A stretch of DNA of 23,858 nucleotides from Corallochytrium limacisporum (GCA_002811645.1 PDIP01000143.1:1-23858), one strand, 5' to 3'. Positions 8,048 through 18,163 are shown, counted from the stretch's first letter. Translations and numbers: made by a program. The notes: a model not told the origin generated them from the sequence alone.

Positions 8048-9043
8048 TCAGTGTGCCACATCGCTGGCGTCGTTGGAGTTGACATGGTCGTGTGGAAAAG
8101 CATGCAGTGCACCAGCGTCAATCAATCGCTCGATTTCATGGGCAATGGCGTCTTCGTCATGCTCCTTTTCACTTACCCAGTCGGCCGCGTCCTTGAGCTC
8201 TTGTTTCGCGTTGCCCATGGCCACACCATATCCGGCATAATCGATGAATTCAACGTCATTCAAACCGTCCCCAAACGCAGCCACACGCTCAACCGTGATC
8301 CCTTCGTGCGCATAGGCCTCAACAAGGGCTTTCAGGCCGTTGCCTTTGCATGTATCGGGGTGGAGCACCTCAATAAAGAAGTCACCCATGACTGTGTATG
8401 TCTCGAGACCGTTGAGTACTTCCTCAAGCAGTACACGGTGCAGCTCGAAGCGCTCTTCGTCTGGGCAGAGAACGAGAATCTTGTGCGGCTGCAGGTGGTC
8501 ATCACCAAAGCCGTTCTTGACCGACTGGTAGTCATTGATCAATGTGTAGGGCATTTTCGTAATGCCTGTGTAGCGAGTGCGCAGAGCATCCTCCTCCGCC
8601 GTGCCCAGGTTAGCACTTACCAGTATCTTATCCCCGTAGTACAGGTTGAGGGTCCGTTTGTGCTTGTCGGCCCAGTCTAGAAGGCGGTTGCGAACCTCTT
8701 CAGGAACGGGCCTGACCCAGACACAGTCAATCTCGCGATGCCCGGTTTCGGAGTCGTGGCTGCGGCAGATGTGCGCCTGGGCTCCATTGAAGGAGACAAG
8801 ATCGACAGGCAAATCCTTGCCCAAACAATCTTCGTAGGATCTGATCGCACCTAGAGCACGACCAGAAGCGAGGATAATGCGAACGTTGTGCTCAAAATGG
8901 GCCCGACGAACGGCCTCCCTATTCTTTTCTGATATCTGCTTGCCCTTGTCCAGCAAAGTTTCGTCAAGGTCAATAGCCAAAGCCTTCACCGGTCCGGCCG
9001 GCTTGTCTGACTTGACTTCTTTCTTGGGCCACTCTGTGCGCAT
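8048..9043 (-). CDS. Cof-type HAD hydrolase (phosphatase)
   Basis: This 331-residue protein carries all four HAD motifs. Motif I is DLDET (25-29, nucleophile D25, acid D27), motif II is SGR (S60), motif III is K233 in the segment DTCKGNGLKAL, and motif IV is GDGLND (258-263, D259 and D263). The long cap between motifs II and III (about 85-185) and the order of motifs fit the IIB (Cof) subclass, which removes phosphate from sugar phosphates, nucleotides or cofactors such as PLP or FMN. The substrate cannot be told from sequence. No targeting signal is seen, so it is probably cytosolic. Close relatives are very common in bacteria and also occur in fungi and protists, so bacterial ancestry is possible. 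ATG context is good (A at -3). It converges with the PPR gene, leaving almost no room for separate 3' UTRs. Confidence 0.88.
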   Translation of the reverse strand: MRTEWPKKEVKSDKPAGPVKALAIDLDETLLDKGKQISEKNREAVRRAHFEHNVRIILASGRALGAIRSYEDCLGKDLPVDLVSFNGAQAHICRSHDSETGHREIDCVWVRPVPEEVRNRLLDWADKHKRTLNLYYGDKILVSANLGTAEEDALRTRYTGITKMPYTLINDYQSVKNGFGDDHLQPHKILVLCPDEERFELHRVLLEEVLNGLETYTVMGDFFIEVLHPDTCKGNGLKALVEAYAHEGITVERVAAFGDGLNDVEFIDYAGYGVAMGNAKQELKDAADWVSEKEHDEDAIAHEIERLIDAGALHAFPHDHVNSNDASDVAH

Positions 9044-9340
9044 GGTAATAAAGTGCTTCCGTATTCCGTATTTTCTCTGCTATGTGTCCACGACACCAGC
9101 AACGCGGCTCTATCGGTCACAGTGACTAAGCTATACTTCTCACCAAAGGTCACCCCTTTACCTACACTGACACTCTGTGTGACACCAACTGCGCAGATTA
9201 CATGTTACCAAATACCAGTGTACCTCGGATTGCATGCATGTGGAAAGGCCAACGTCACTGTTATCACATTAAGAGCTCTCAGTTAACACCGGGTGCGTTG
9301 TCGCACTGTCGATTTCACCACCGCCCTGTGTCCGTCCTTC

Positions 9341-9382
9341 CCCCCTCCTCCCCCGCGGGGGGGGGGCCCTGCCAGGGCAGGG
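9341..9382. repeat. C-run/G-run hairpin followed by a CCCTGCC/GGCAGGG inverted repeat
   Basis: C-rich 9341-9354 is followed by a ten-G run (9357-9366). Immediately after, CCCTGCCAGGGCAGGG at 9367-9382 can also fold back on itself. Confidence 0.55.
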
Positions 9383-9407
9383 GCGGGAGGTGTTTCCCCC
9401 AGCGCGC

Positions 9408-9422
9408 GTGTGTGTGTGTGTG
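9408..9422 (+). repeat. (GT)7 microsatellite
   Basis: Seven GT units, continued by imperfect GT units to about 9430. Confidence 0.8.
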
Positions 9423-9542
9423 CGTGTGTCCGTGGGTGCTGTGTTGGGTGCAGCAGCACTCTGGCCGGGGTGACGACGAGTGTGAAGCGGAACTACGTAC
9501 GAAGTGCACGTATCCCTTTCTGCGCAATGCCGGGAAGAACTC

Positions 9543-9560
9543 TGTGTGTGTGTGTGTGTG
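9543..9560 (+). repeat. (TG)9 microsatellite
   Basis: Nine consecutive TG units. Confidence 0.85.
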
Positions 9561-9781
9561 CAAGACGCGTATCATGACCCACTCACACACATTCACACAC
9601 TCTACTCAACGCGTCTCTCTCTCCCCGCGTCTCGTAGTTCCTCGTTTGTTTCCAACGGCACGGGGTACGGTTTGGGTTGGTGTTTTGGGTGGTTTGCTTT
9701 GCTCCCTTGTCGTGTACCACCCCCACTGCCCGCCCGTACTAGCGCGGCATCGCGTGTGTGTCGCGTGTGTGTGTGAGTGAT

Positions 9782-9782
<1 letters not shown>

Positions 9783-9826
<44 letters not shown>
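9783..9826 (+). repeat. (CT)22 microsatellite
   Basis: This is an uninterrupted 44-base CT run. It is the left arm of an inverted repeat whose right arm is the A-rich/(GA)8 stretch at about 9876-9907. Confidence 0.95.
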
Positions 9827-9829
<3 letters not shown>

Positions 9830-9875
9830 AATTTTTTTGTGTGGAAGTTGGGCCAAAAACAAAAGAAACAAATTA

Positions 9876-9907
9876 CAAAAAAAAAAGAAAGAGAGAGAGA
9901 GAGAGAG
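9876..9907 (+). repeat. A-run plus (GA)8 tract, right arm of an inverted repeat
   Basis: ACAAAAAAAAAA followed by GAAA and (GA)8 is close to the reverse complement of the end of the (CT)22 tract plus the TTTTTTTGT at about 9832-9840. Arms of roughly 30-35 bases with some mismatches flank a loop of about 35 bases. Confidence 0.7.
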
Positions 9908-10118
9908 GGGTCGAAACTTTCCGTGGCCCTGCCTGCCGAGCGGAGGAGCAGTCCTGGCTGGGTGGTACGCTCGTCGGGCCGCTGCCTTTGAATGCTCTCG
10001 GGGCCCTCATTTGTCGCCTGCGGGCGAGCGGGTGCCGGGAACGGGAACGGTGCGGGCGGGCGGGCCGGCGCCGCCTGGCCTTTCTCTCTGTCTCTCTCTG
10101 TCTCTCTCTCTCTTAACA

Positions 10119-10137
10119 CCCCCTCCCCCTCCGGGGG
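10119..10137. repeat. C-run/G-run hairpin
   Basis: A C-rich stretch (CCCCCTCCCCCTCC form) is followed by five G. It directly follows a CT-rich tract at 10081-10113. Confidence 0.5.
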
Positions 10138-10562
10138 TCTTAATCTTTAACTGCTCTCCGGCGGTGGTGGTATTGAATGTATAGCCCCAATTAACAGAGA
10201 AGAAAAAAAAATAGAAAAGGAAGAGAATCGACTACCACCAAAAAAAAACCAAAACAAAAATTAAAAAGAGCAAAATAAGAAGAAGAGAGGAAGCCGGCGG
10301 CGGTGGGGGAGAGGGCGAGATGCCCGGCGCGGAGAGATCGAACATTTGCCAGGGTTTCAAAGGAACAAAAGAAAACAAAAAGAAAAAAAAAAGGAAAGAA
10401 AACGAAAAAACGAAAAATAAAAGGGAGAGTGTGTGACAGGCTGACATTTATTGGCCGAATTTCATCGGCCTGGGCCGGTGGTCATTTGCATTCTTGGCGA
10501 TGTGTGGTGCTGGGGATTTGGTAAAAACCCAAGCCAGCCCGACGGATCGGTGCGCGGTCGGT

Positions 10563-10603
10563 GGTGTGTGTACGTGTGCGTGTGCGTGTCCGTGTGCGTG
10601 TGC
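10563..10603 (+). repeat. Imperfect GTGTGC/GTGCGT tandem repeat
   Basis: About six imperfect copies of a 6-base unit (GTGTGC, GTGTCC, GTGTAC). Confidence 0.7.
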
Positions 10604-11375
10604 ATCAAGGCGATGTTTTCATTGCTCGTTCTTCTTGGCAGTTTTTGGGGGACACCGCCGGTATCCGGAGGCATCCTCCCTTTGGTAAAGGATGCTGTCC
10701 CGTCTCCAACGGATCCTTGTTGTGGACTTGGAGATCATACGAAGAACACGACTTGACCCTGACCAGAGGTCCTCGTGCCCCCAGCCACGAACGCGAACCC
10801 CGTGAATGGTGGGTATTCGCATTCCATTCATTGTGTGCATGTTTTTGACGCGGCACCCGTGGTGGTAATCCCCCCTCCGGTACTACTACTATCATGTTAA
10901 TGGTCTTCTGAGAAGCATCACCACCGTTCCGTTACCGTACCGTGATCTTGTTGCGATGGCCATGGCCGGATGAGGTTGGGTGTGTGATTGTGGTTGGGGG
11001 TGATGGGGGGAACGGTGATGCTCTGCGTTTACGAGCTCATGTGCTCGGCACGTACCCAATCTCTCTTCTGACCCGGCCATCATCGGTAAAGCCCTTCATC
11101 CACAACAACCAAAACCCAAAGAAAACACACTTCGGTCTGCGCAAGTGCATCGCACCAACGCGCGGTCATGGCCCTCCCCCTCTCCCTGCGGAGGAACCAA
11201 AAGCAAAAGAGAGAAAAGCCAAAGGATAAGAAAGGAATGCAAAACGGCCAAAGGAGGAAAACAACAAAAAAATAGAAAAGGCAGAAATCGTAACCAACTA
11301 AAAAACAATAACAACCACGGGAGCTGTGGGCACGGGTGGACGGGTGGGTGGGTTTTGAAGGGGTGGGAAAATCGC

Positions 11376-11410
11376 AAAAAAAAAAAAAAAAAGGGGGGGG
11401 GGGGGGGGGG
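11376..11410 (+). repeat. A17-G18 homopurine tract
   Basis: Seventeen A (11376-11392) run straight into eighteen G (11393-11410), followed by GAGAGA. The true lengths may differ from the assembled ones, because long homopolymers are prone to length errors. Confidence 0.85.
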
Positions 11411-11792
11411 AGAGACGAAATTAACCGTGACCATTCTGCTTCCCTCGCTCTCCCTCTCTCCCCAGGCCTTCACCCCACCACCCAAAAAAAAAAAAGTGAA
11501 AAAGCCTGGGTCCGTACAGCCTTGCCTGGGCTCTTTTTCCCTTCTGTCGCTAGGGGTCGGTGGAGGGGAAGGGGGAGGGGGGGAGACCCTTTAGCCGTTT
11601 CGGGGGGAGGTGAGAGCGAGGCAGCCAGCCCCAGGGGAAAAACAGAAGGGCGATTGCGTGGTGGTGGGACGGGATGTGATTCGTTTTGTTGCCGAAAGAA
11701 CAATGTAGGCCGGGTCAGTGTCTATGATGATATAAGGAAACCAAGATAGTATGCTGTGTATGATGGTGATGATGATGATGAAAACAAGGTGG

Positions 11793-14700
11793 TTATTCCG
11801 TGCCAAAGCCTGACGTCTCGTCCATGGCAAGGACCAGCTTCTCGCGTAGCTGTTCGTAGCTCTTGTACGGTGGCAGATCGAGACGGTTGAAGCAAGTATG
11901 CGCCCGCGGGAGGTAGTCTGACTTGCCATCACGTTCAATGGTGAACATTTGTCGGCCATTCGAACCCTGGAGTTCCGCAAAGCCACCGATAGGAATGCGG
12001 GACGTGCCCGTGGCAAACTGCAGGAGCCGAGCACGGCGTTCGTTGTCAAAGCTTCGCACCGCCTTCCAGAACCACTTGACCTCCTTGCTGCCGGCGTGCA
12101 AGGGAGCACGGTACTGTGTGTGGGCCTCCCAATCATCGATATCAATCTCGGTGAGACCACAGATGAGCAGTTCCATCTCCTTCTCGTCAAACAGGGACAG
12201 GAGATGCAAGGGCACAACCTCGTGGAAACCGTAAAGGAAGGCATCGGTCTGTTTCTCAACACCACGGCTGAAGCGCCAGCTGACCATGCGGTCGACGTAG
12301 TCCTGCTTGTTCTCTTCAGTAACCTCGACGTCGGCGCCGTTCTCAATCAGATCGGCCGTCTTGCGCTCGCCAAGGACCTCATAATCTGCAGTGAAGGTGA
12401 TGCCCAAGTCAGCGTCAGTCAAATCATTGTCGAGGATGTACTTCAGAGAATTGTACATGACCGGGTCCACGGATTCGAGATCCTTCAATGTGCATTTGAG
12501 TCCGAGCATCTTCTTGTAGAAGGGGAGTGTGAAGCCCTTGTCAATGTACTTGTCATGCTGAACGGCCATGGCGACCACGCGCCCCACAAAACGGTAGTAT
12601 TCCGGGTAGTCTGGGTTGATCGCGGAGGCTGGGTTGATCTGCAGGGTGTAGTTGTCCTGGCTCGCGTACTCAAAGAGTGCGTACATCGGGTTCAGGATCT
12701 CGTTGGATAGGAGGAAGAACCACTCGCGGGCCACACCACCGTAATCAAGACCGTCTTCACCGGTGAATTTGATCATCAGACGACGACGCAGATCCACCGG
12801 ATTGCGGTTCATGATTTGCTGGAAGGACGTCTCAAACAGGTTTTCACGGTCCACAATTAGTTTGCATTCACCAAGTGGTTTCTGCAGGAACTGGCGGAAC
12901 GAGGCCAGCTTGAGGCGGAAGTTGCGCTGGTACTGCGGAACATTCTCATAGTACTTAATGCGCGGATCTTCAAATGTGGTGGCGCGCTTGTTATGATCCA
13001 CAAAGTACAAACGGCCCTGCGGTGTGACGCGCTGCTCCCAGCCTGGGGGCAGGGGCAGGTGAGCCACGGTGTTGACTATGCCTTCCTTGCGCGGATCGGC
13101 CCATTGAGTGGTCTTGGAGTTGTGATTAACAAAGTACGGTCGACCTTCGGAGTTCATCCGCTTCTCCCATCCCGGGGGTAAGGGTCCGTTGCCGTCGTCC
13201 GAAGGGTTGGCGGCAGCGGCCAGCTGAGCCATATTGCTTGGATCGGGCATGGAGGACGACGCATCCGCACTGGCACCGGCACCTGCGGTGTCCCCCGCAC
13301 CTGCATTGGACTGCAGACGGTAACGCTCATTCAGGCGCTCCTGAAGATGGTTGGATTCATAGTTCTGCTGTGACTGCCAGGCGCTCTGGCGGGCCAGGCT
13401 CTCGGTAGTGGGACGCACCCAAGTCGTGGTGCGACTGTTGTGGTCAACGTAATATGGGCGCCCACGGCTGTCGGTGCGCAGTTCCCAGCCAGGCGGCAGC
13501 GGACCCTGATCGTCGTAGGTCTGGGCGTTGCGGCGGGCAGTGGAGGGCAGACGGGGGCCGTCACCGGCGGGAGTGGCGGCGGCTGGTGCAGCAGCACTGG
13601 CCGCCCCAGTGGAGGATGCACCGCCACTGGTGGTGAGGCGCTCGGCTTGGTCGGCTGCGGAGGGCGCCTGCCAGCGTGTGCTGCGGGTCATGTGATCGAC
13701 CCAATACGTGCGACCGTGACGGTCCACGCGCTTCTCCCAACGCAGGCGGGGCGTGGCGCCTTGGTCACCGTTCTCGGCCTCGGTGGGGGCGCTACCCGGT
13801 GACGGCGGCGGGGGACGAGCGGGAGCAGCGCTGCCCGCAGTGGCGCTGGCAGTAGTGCTAGCAGTGGCAGTAGCTGCGGCGTTGGTTGTGGCACTGGCTG
13901 CAGTGGCGGCAGCGCCCGCTGTGGCAGCGGCCGCAGTGGCACCGGCAGCGGCTGCTGCGGTGGTTGCTGCGCTGCTGCCACTGTTGGAGTTCCCGCTATT
14001 GCCACGGCTGTGGCCAGCAGACCCGGCCCCCAGGGTGGCAAACATTTGTCCACGACCACTGCGGGGATTGCGCTGTGATCCAGTGGGGTTGTTGGGATCC
14101 ACACCCAGGGCGTTTTCGGTGGTAGTGATGGCGAAGAGCTCGCCAGATGGTGCGGTGTTCTGAATATCATTCTCACCCGCCATGCTAATGGATGCGTTCA
14201 TCTTGCACAGCTTATGCCCATTGCCGCGCTTGAAGTCAATGCTCGTAGAGTGCACAGAACCATTCTGGGCCTGACGTGGTAGCTGCATGATGGGAATGTC
14301 ATGGCTGCCAAGCAGGGTGTCCTTCAGGATTGAATTGTACATATACATCTCGACCGTGATAATGCTAATGTCCGTGACCAACATGGTGACCTTGAAGTTA
14401 TAGTTGATAGTCCGCGCTTTTTCGAAGCGTCCCGAAGTAGCCACCTTGTTGCGATCGCATTGGATGACCAGGTAGGTCCTGCCCGGTGATCTAGTAACTT
14501 TGGAGACTGAAAAGTCTACGTCCGTTATTTCAATACTGAGCTGCCGCTTGCCCAAATGACCTGCACTGGGTGTGGCATTGTTGCTTCGAGCTGTAGAAGA
14601 CGTGGCAGCTGCGTTGCTGGTAACGGGCCCGTCGGGCGTCGGCGACGCTGCTGGTTCCGGGTCGGATGGAGGTGCGACCGCATCGGGTGATGATTCGTAG

Positions 14701-15491
14701 TGGTGCTCCTTGATGTACGCAATAACTGCATCACTACCCCGGGCAATGACATTCTGTGGTGGTGCGTAGAGCTGCTTGTTGTCCGACAGTTCCAGGGTGT
14801 ACAAATGGTCCGCAATCTCGTTCATTTCTGTTGGCAGATCCGCCAATTGGTTATGTGCAAGATTCAGGACCTTCAGTTTCCGCAGCTTTACCAGATCCCG
14901 AGGCAAGTGGCGCAGCTGGTTGTGGCTGAGAATCAGTTTCCGCAACGATACCAGGTTACCAATTCTCTCGTCCAAGGTCTTCAATGAATTCCTGGACAAG
15001 TCTAGTACACGAAGGTGTTGGGCTTGAAACACTTCGTTGGGCACAGCGTCCAATTTGTTGTGACTGAGGTACAACTCTCGCAGCAACGGCAGCTGGAGCA
15101 ATTTACGCAAATGACCGTCCATTTGCCTCAGTCCACATTTCTCCACACGCAAAATTTCTACTTTGTCAAACTGCGACATGTCCGCTTTGCCCAACTGGCT
15201 GATGTGACTCTCCTTGACAATTAGTTCCGTACCCCCGTAATATCCTGGAAAACTGCCTCCAGACGTCGGGCCCTTGCCATTAATTGCGCCATTGGTTGCC
15301 CGGCTTCCTTCGCTACCGCTTCCGTTCGAAGTGAATGGGTTGTTACTCCCTGTAAAGGGGTTGCTGTCGCCATTTCCTGAGAAGGGATTATCGCTTTTGT
15401 TGTTTGTGAATGGATTATTGGTTCCATTTTCAGATGGCTTCGGTTCTGGTTCAGTCCCAGGCCATGGGTCGCTGGAGCGCGTGCCAGACAT
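11793..15491 (-). CDS. HECT E3 ubiquitin ligase with NPF-LRR-C2-4xWW-HECT architecture
   Basis: This 1232-residue, intronless protein has a Rsp5/NEDD4-type core that transfers ubiquitin to endocytic and membrane-traffic substrates. In order it has: four NPF tripeptides at 26, 35, 44 and 51; about five leucine-rich repeats at 105-245 (such as [15 protein letters not shown] and [15 protein letters not shown]) with a cap ending [12 protein letters not shown] (252-263); a C2-like domain at about 318-405; an Ala/Thr-rich linker at 507-557; WW domains near 583-610, 664-693, 771-800 and 813-843; and a HECT domain from about 880 to the end. The catalytic cysteine is C1200 in [12 protein letters not shown], and the C-terminus SGFGTE is of the usual NEDD4 type. 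WW1 lacks the usual LPPG entry, and WW4 has F840 in place of the second Trp. Ordinary fungal Rsp5 starts with C2, so about 310 residues are extra. ATG context is strong (A at -3). Confidence 0.93.
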   Translation of the reverse strand: MSGTRSSDPWPGTEPEPKPSENGTNNPFTNNKSDNPFSGNGDSNPFTGSNNPFTSNGSGSEGSRATNGAINGKGPTSGGSFPGYYGGTELIVKESHISQLGKADMSQFDKVEILRVEKCGLRQMDGHLRKLLQLPLLRELYLSHNKLDAVPNEVFQAQHLRVLDLSRNSLKTLDERIGNLVSLRKLILSHNQLRHLPRDLVKLRKLKVLNLAHNQLADLPTEMNEIADHLYTLELSDNKQLYAPPQNVIARGSDAVIAYIKEHHYESSPDAVAPPSDPEPAASPTPDGPVTSNAAATSSTARSNNATPSAGHLGKRQLSIEITDVDFSVSKVTRSPGRTYLVIQCDRNKVATSGRFEKARTINYNFKVTMLVTDISIITVEMYMYNSILKDTLLGSHDIPIMQLPRQAQNGSVHSTSIDFKRGNGHKLCKMNASISMAGENDIQNTAPSGELFAITTTENALGVDPNNPTGSQRNPRSGRGQMFATLGAGSAGHSRGNSGNSNSGSSAATTAAAAAGATAAAATAGAAATAASATTNAAATATASTTASATAGSAAPARPPPPSPGSAPTEAENGDQGATPRLRWEKRVDRHGRTYWVDHMTRSTRWQAPSAADQAERLTTSGGASSTGAASAAAPAAATPAGDGPRLPSTARRNAQTYDDQGPLPPGWELRTDSRGRPYYVDHNSRTTTWVRPTTESLARQSAWQSQQNYESNHLQERLNERYRLQSNAGAGDTAGAGASADASSSMPDPSNMAQLAAAANPSDDGNGPLPPGWEKRMNSEGRPYFVNHNSKTTQWADPRKEGIVNTVAHLPLPPGWEQRVTPQGRLYFVDHNKRATTFEDPRIKYYENVPQYQRNFRLKLASFRQFLQKPLGECKLIVDRENLFETSFQQIMNRNPVDLRRRLMIKFTGEDGLDYGGVAREWFFLLSNEILNPMYALFEYASQDNYTLQINPASAINPDYPEYYRFVGRVVAMAVQHDKYIDKGFTLPFYKKMLGLKCTLKDLESVDPVMYNSLKYILDNDLTDADLGITFTADYEVLGERKTADLIENGADVEVTEENKQDYVDRMVSWRFSRGVEKQTDAFLYGFHEVVPLHLLSLFDEKEMELLICGLTEIDIDDWEAHTQYRAPLHAGSKEVKWFWKAVRSFDNERRARLLQFATGTSRIPIGGFAELQGSNGRQMFTIERDGKSDYLPRAHTCFNRLDLPPYKSYEQLREKLVLAMDETSGFGTE

Positions 15492-16047
15492 TGTGATCTA
15501 TACGCACAAGTATCGGACCCAGTGCTGTACTCAGTTCCCTGTGTGACTCTGTCCTTTGCTGTCAGTATGTACCACACCGAAACTAAACTCTGACTTCACT
15601 AATTCCTTTTCCTCACTAAACCAACTATTGTTTTATTGCTGCGGGCCCTGAATGACAACTGCCCCAGCAAACTATGCTACTAAGGGAAAACATGTCCAAT
15701 TTCATGTATACATTTGTTTGGGATCAAAAATAGCCAAGACTTTGTATTGCCATATTTCGACGTAAGCCAATCTCCACGGGGATTTCGTCGTCAAGCCATA
15801 TTTGAAGCAACATGGTCGAGCCACATATTTTCAATTCATGCAAAATGAACCATACATGCTCCCCGGGTACGTAACCTGCTGCGAACTGGGGTGCCACAAA
15901 GGCACAGAAAACTACACGACGTGCAATATACGTAGGCGGATGAGGTGCTGTGCCTCCGTTGTTCGTGACACGTCCTCCGATGGGACCCGAAACTCGGTCA
16001 CCCCCCCTCCCTTTCACCCTGTCCTCTCGCCCACTCCGGCTCAACAC

Positions 16048-16051
<4 letters not shown>

Positions 16052-16093
<42 letters not shown>
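16052..16093 (+). repeat. (CT)21 microsatellite
   Basis: This is an uninterrupted 42-base CT run. A further pyrimidine-rich stretch follows and ends in TCTCGCAG at 16114-16121, which looks like a 3' splice acceptor. Confidence 0.95.
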
Positions 16094-16097
<4 letters not shown>

Positions 16098-16256
16098 CCT
16101 CTCCCTTCCCTTCTCTCGCAGTTCTGAGTCTCCCTCTGACTCTCACCTCGCACTGTGCGTGCGTGTGTGTGTGCTGTGTGCTGTGTGAGCTCCGGGCCCG
16201 TTGCCTGGCCCTCGTTCTTCTTGTCGCCTCCGGCCCCTGTGTATCCGTCTCGGAGC

Positions 16257-16298
16257 GAGAGGAGAGAGAGACGGGAGAGGAGAGAGAGACGGGAGAGG
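16257..16298 (+). repeat. 18-bp purine tandem repeat (2.3 copies)
   Basis: The unit GAGAGGAGAGAGAGACGG occurs at 16257-16274 and 16275-16292, with a partial copy to 16298. Confidence 0.85.
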
Positions 16299-16419
16299 GA
16301 GCGCGACTATGGGCTCCGCTCCCCACTTTTTTCCCGCTCCCCGATGGCACCCGTACGTAATGAAACCATAAAGAATCGGACGGCCCAACGATCGGGGTGA
16401 GAACGCACCAGACTGTTTT

Positions 16420-16430
16420 GGGCCTATAAA
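16420..16430 (+). promoter_or_regulatory. GGGCC + TATAAA core-promoter element
   Basis: GGGCC is joined directly to TATAAA, as at 5649 and 19028 but with the canonical TATA. No reading frame follows within reach, so if active it would drive a non-coding RNA or a spliced leader. Confidence 0.45.
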
Positions 16431-16664
16431 GAAGGCGATAAGAAAGAAAAGTTGAAAAAAAAAAGAAAAGGAGAGAGAGAGAGAGAGACAGAGGGAGAGA
16501 GAGAGAGGGAGAGGGGAAGCGAGGGAGATGACGGTCCGCAGTGGTGGTGGTGGTGGTTCGATGGGGATGGTTTTGAAGCGGGTGCAGCAGAGGGGAGGGG
16601 GGGCGGGTTGAGTGTGTGAGTTGCGTATGAACGCCGATGAGGGTTGTCTTGTCCAAAGTCTGAG

Positions 16665-16682
16665 ACCCCCCTCCCGGGGGCC
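16665..16682. repeat. C-run/G-run hairpin
   Basis: CCCCCCTCCCGGGGGCC can fold with a stem of five or more G-C pairs. Confidence 0.5.
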
Positions 16683-17026
16683 TTCCCCCTGCCTTCAAAA
16701 TGCTTGCGTTCCCCATCGGCGCGCAATCTCCCCTCACTTCGCCAGAGGCGTAGCCGGACTCTTCCCCTATTTTTTTAGCCCCAGTCCTTCTCTTCAAAAA
16801 AAATGACGGTCAACGTTTGGGTCCCGACAAAAAAGGAAAAACACCAACGCCCTGCGGCGGCGGTTGAACCGTCGATTTTTTCCTTTCTGTTTCTTTTACT
16901 CTTCCGTTTTTTACTTTACATTTTTCTTGGAGATGGTGGGCCTAAGTTTTGGGAGAAGGTCTCCCTTTTTGTTTTATTCGTTGGGGTGAAGAGTCCGGAC
17001 GGGAAAAAAAGCCAGACCGGACGAAC

Positions 17027-17038
17027 GGACGGACGGAC
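17027..17038 (+). repeat. (GGAC)3 short tandem repeat
   Basis: Three exact GGAC units, with related units on either side. Confidence 0.7.
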
Positions 17039-17153
17039 GGCCAAAGAGAAAGAGGGCGGACAAAAGAGAAGGGAAAAAAAAATAATGGAGAAGGGGCTGG
17101 AAAGGGACCGGACGATTTGGACACGAGACTGGACCTCTATCCCGGAGAAGGAG

Positions 17154-17170
17154 CCCGGGGGGGGGGGGGG
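17154..17170 (+). repeat. C3-G14 run
   Basis: CCC is followed by fourteen G. It belongs to the same family of C-then-G junctions as the hairpins above. Confidence 0.6.
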
Positions 17171-17578
17171 AAGAGTGGAGGAGCTCCCAGGCCCCAAATT
17201 ACCCACACTCGCCACCGCGGTATGGGTCCTTCTTCTACGGTTGCGATTTTTTTTTGAGAAAGAAGTAAAAGACGTAGTATAGGCACCGCGAATGACGACG
17301 GTCAGAGAGAAAAAAAAATACGGCACCGAACGACGGGGCTGGGGCCGGCCACGGACACAAAAAGAAAAGTCACAGCCAAAGAGAGGAGTTGGGCGGTAGT
17401 GAATGTACTGGGACAGTCGGGCTTACCATTTCTGGGCTGCGCTCGAATATCTGATTTCACTTGGAATTGGGCCACATTTCCGGTGATAAACCCAGTGAAG
17501 GGAGGAAAACATGTCGAATGTTTAGTACTGATTAACGAGTCGTTCAAATCTTGTGACCCATGAATGACTCGGTTCATA

Positions 17579-17599
17579 GGCACCACCGTGCGTGGTGCC
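17579..17599. repeat. 8-bp stem hairpin GGCACCAC/GTGGTGCC
   Basis: The arms GGCACCAC (17579-17586) and GTGGTGCC (17592-17599) are perfect complements around a five-base CGTGC loop. The ACCACCG core is shared with the palindromes at 305 and 19096. Confidence 0.6.
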
Positions 17600-17791
17600 G
17601 GATTTGCGTAGACCCGAAAGGGCGAGCCACTAAGAAGGAAAAGAAAGGGGAAAAAATTTACGCAAAGCTCCGGAGTATCCAACCTTTTTTTGTTCCCTGG
17701 TTCGGTTCCCGTCCTCTCTTTCCGGTAGAAAATGTAAGGAATCGCCCTTTCCGACTCCAGCGTGTTTTTGTCACCTGATACCCTTCCAAGC

Positions 17792-17794
<3 letters not shown>

Positions 17795-17854
<60 letters not shown>
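17795..17854 (+). repeat. (TC)30 microsatellite
   Basis: This uninterrupted 60-base TC run, the longest in the window, is followed at once by GCAG so that it ends like a 3' splice site. Confidence 0.95.
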
Positions 17855-17857
<3 letters not shown>

Positions 17858-18163
17858 GTGTCTCCCATCCCTACCATTAGTGGGCCGCCTGTGGTATGTA
17901 TGCCAGAGAACGGGCTAAAAAAAAATTGGTGGGTAGAGAGAACCGCGGTTTGGTGTAACTATGTAAGGGTGGTGGTGTTTGTTGGTGGTGGGGAAGAAAA
18001 TTTTTTTCTTGTGGCAGTCGCTCACTGTTTTTTTCATTTGTTCTGAAGGGTTTGTCTCCGTCGCTCCATTCGGTAACTTGTTAGGTAAAACTTCCCGTAC
18101 ATTATATACTTCTACTCAGATTGTTAGGTGGCCACACCAGACCAACGGGTCCGACTTGAAAAA

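Larger units (their letters stand above)
9044..11792. other. Gene-free low-complexity block between the HAD and HECT genes
   Basis: No protein-like frame or RNA gene is visible in 2.7 kb. The right end is the 3' region of the HECT gene (-), and the left end is the HAD promoter (-), with no clear TATA. Between them are GT and CT microsatellites, C-run/G-run hairpins at 9341-9366 and 10119-10137, a purine-rich + strand from about 9840 to 10440 and again 11190-11420, and an A17-G18 run. Reading frames here are translations of these repeats. Confidence 0.6.

Noticed and set aside
9044-11792. Transposon or retroelement in the long gene-free blocks
   Set aside because: No transposase, reverse transcriptase or integrase pieces, terminal repeats or target duplications were visible in either long block.
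15724-16797. 357-codon open frame on the minus strand
   Set aside because: It runs through CT/GA microsatellites and tandem repeats and is dominated by Ser/Leu and Arg/Glu repeats. It has no domain, and its openness is explained by repeat composition.
17690-17712. B-box-like GGTTCGGTTCC
   Set aside because: No matching A box or cloverleaf upstream.
17302-17877. 191-codon minus-strand frame ending in the TC tract
   Set aside because: It starts in a pure Arg/Glu repeat translated from GA units; the rest has no recognisable motif.
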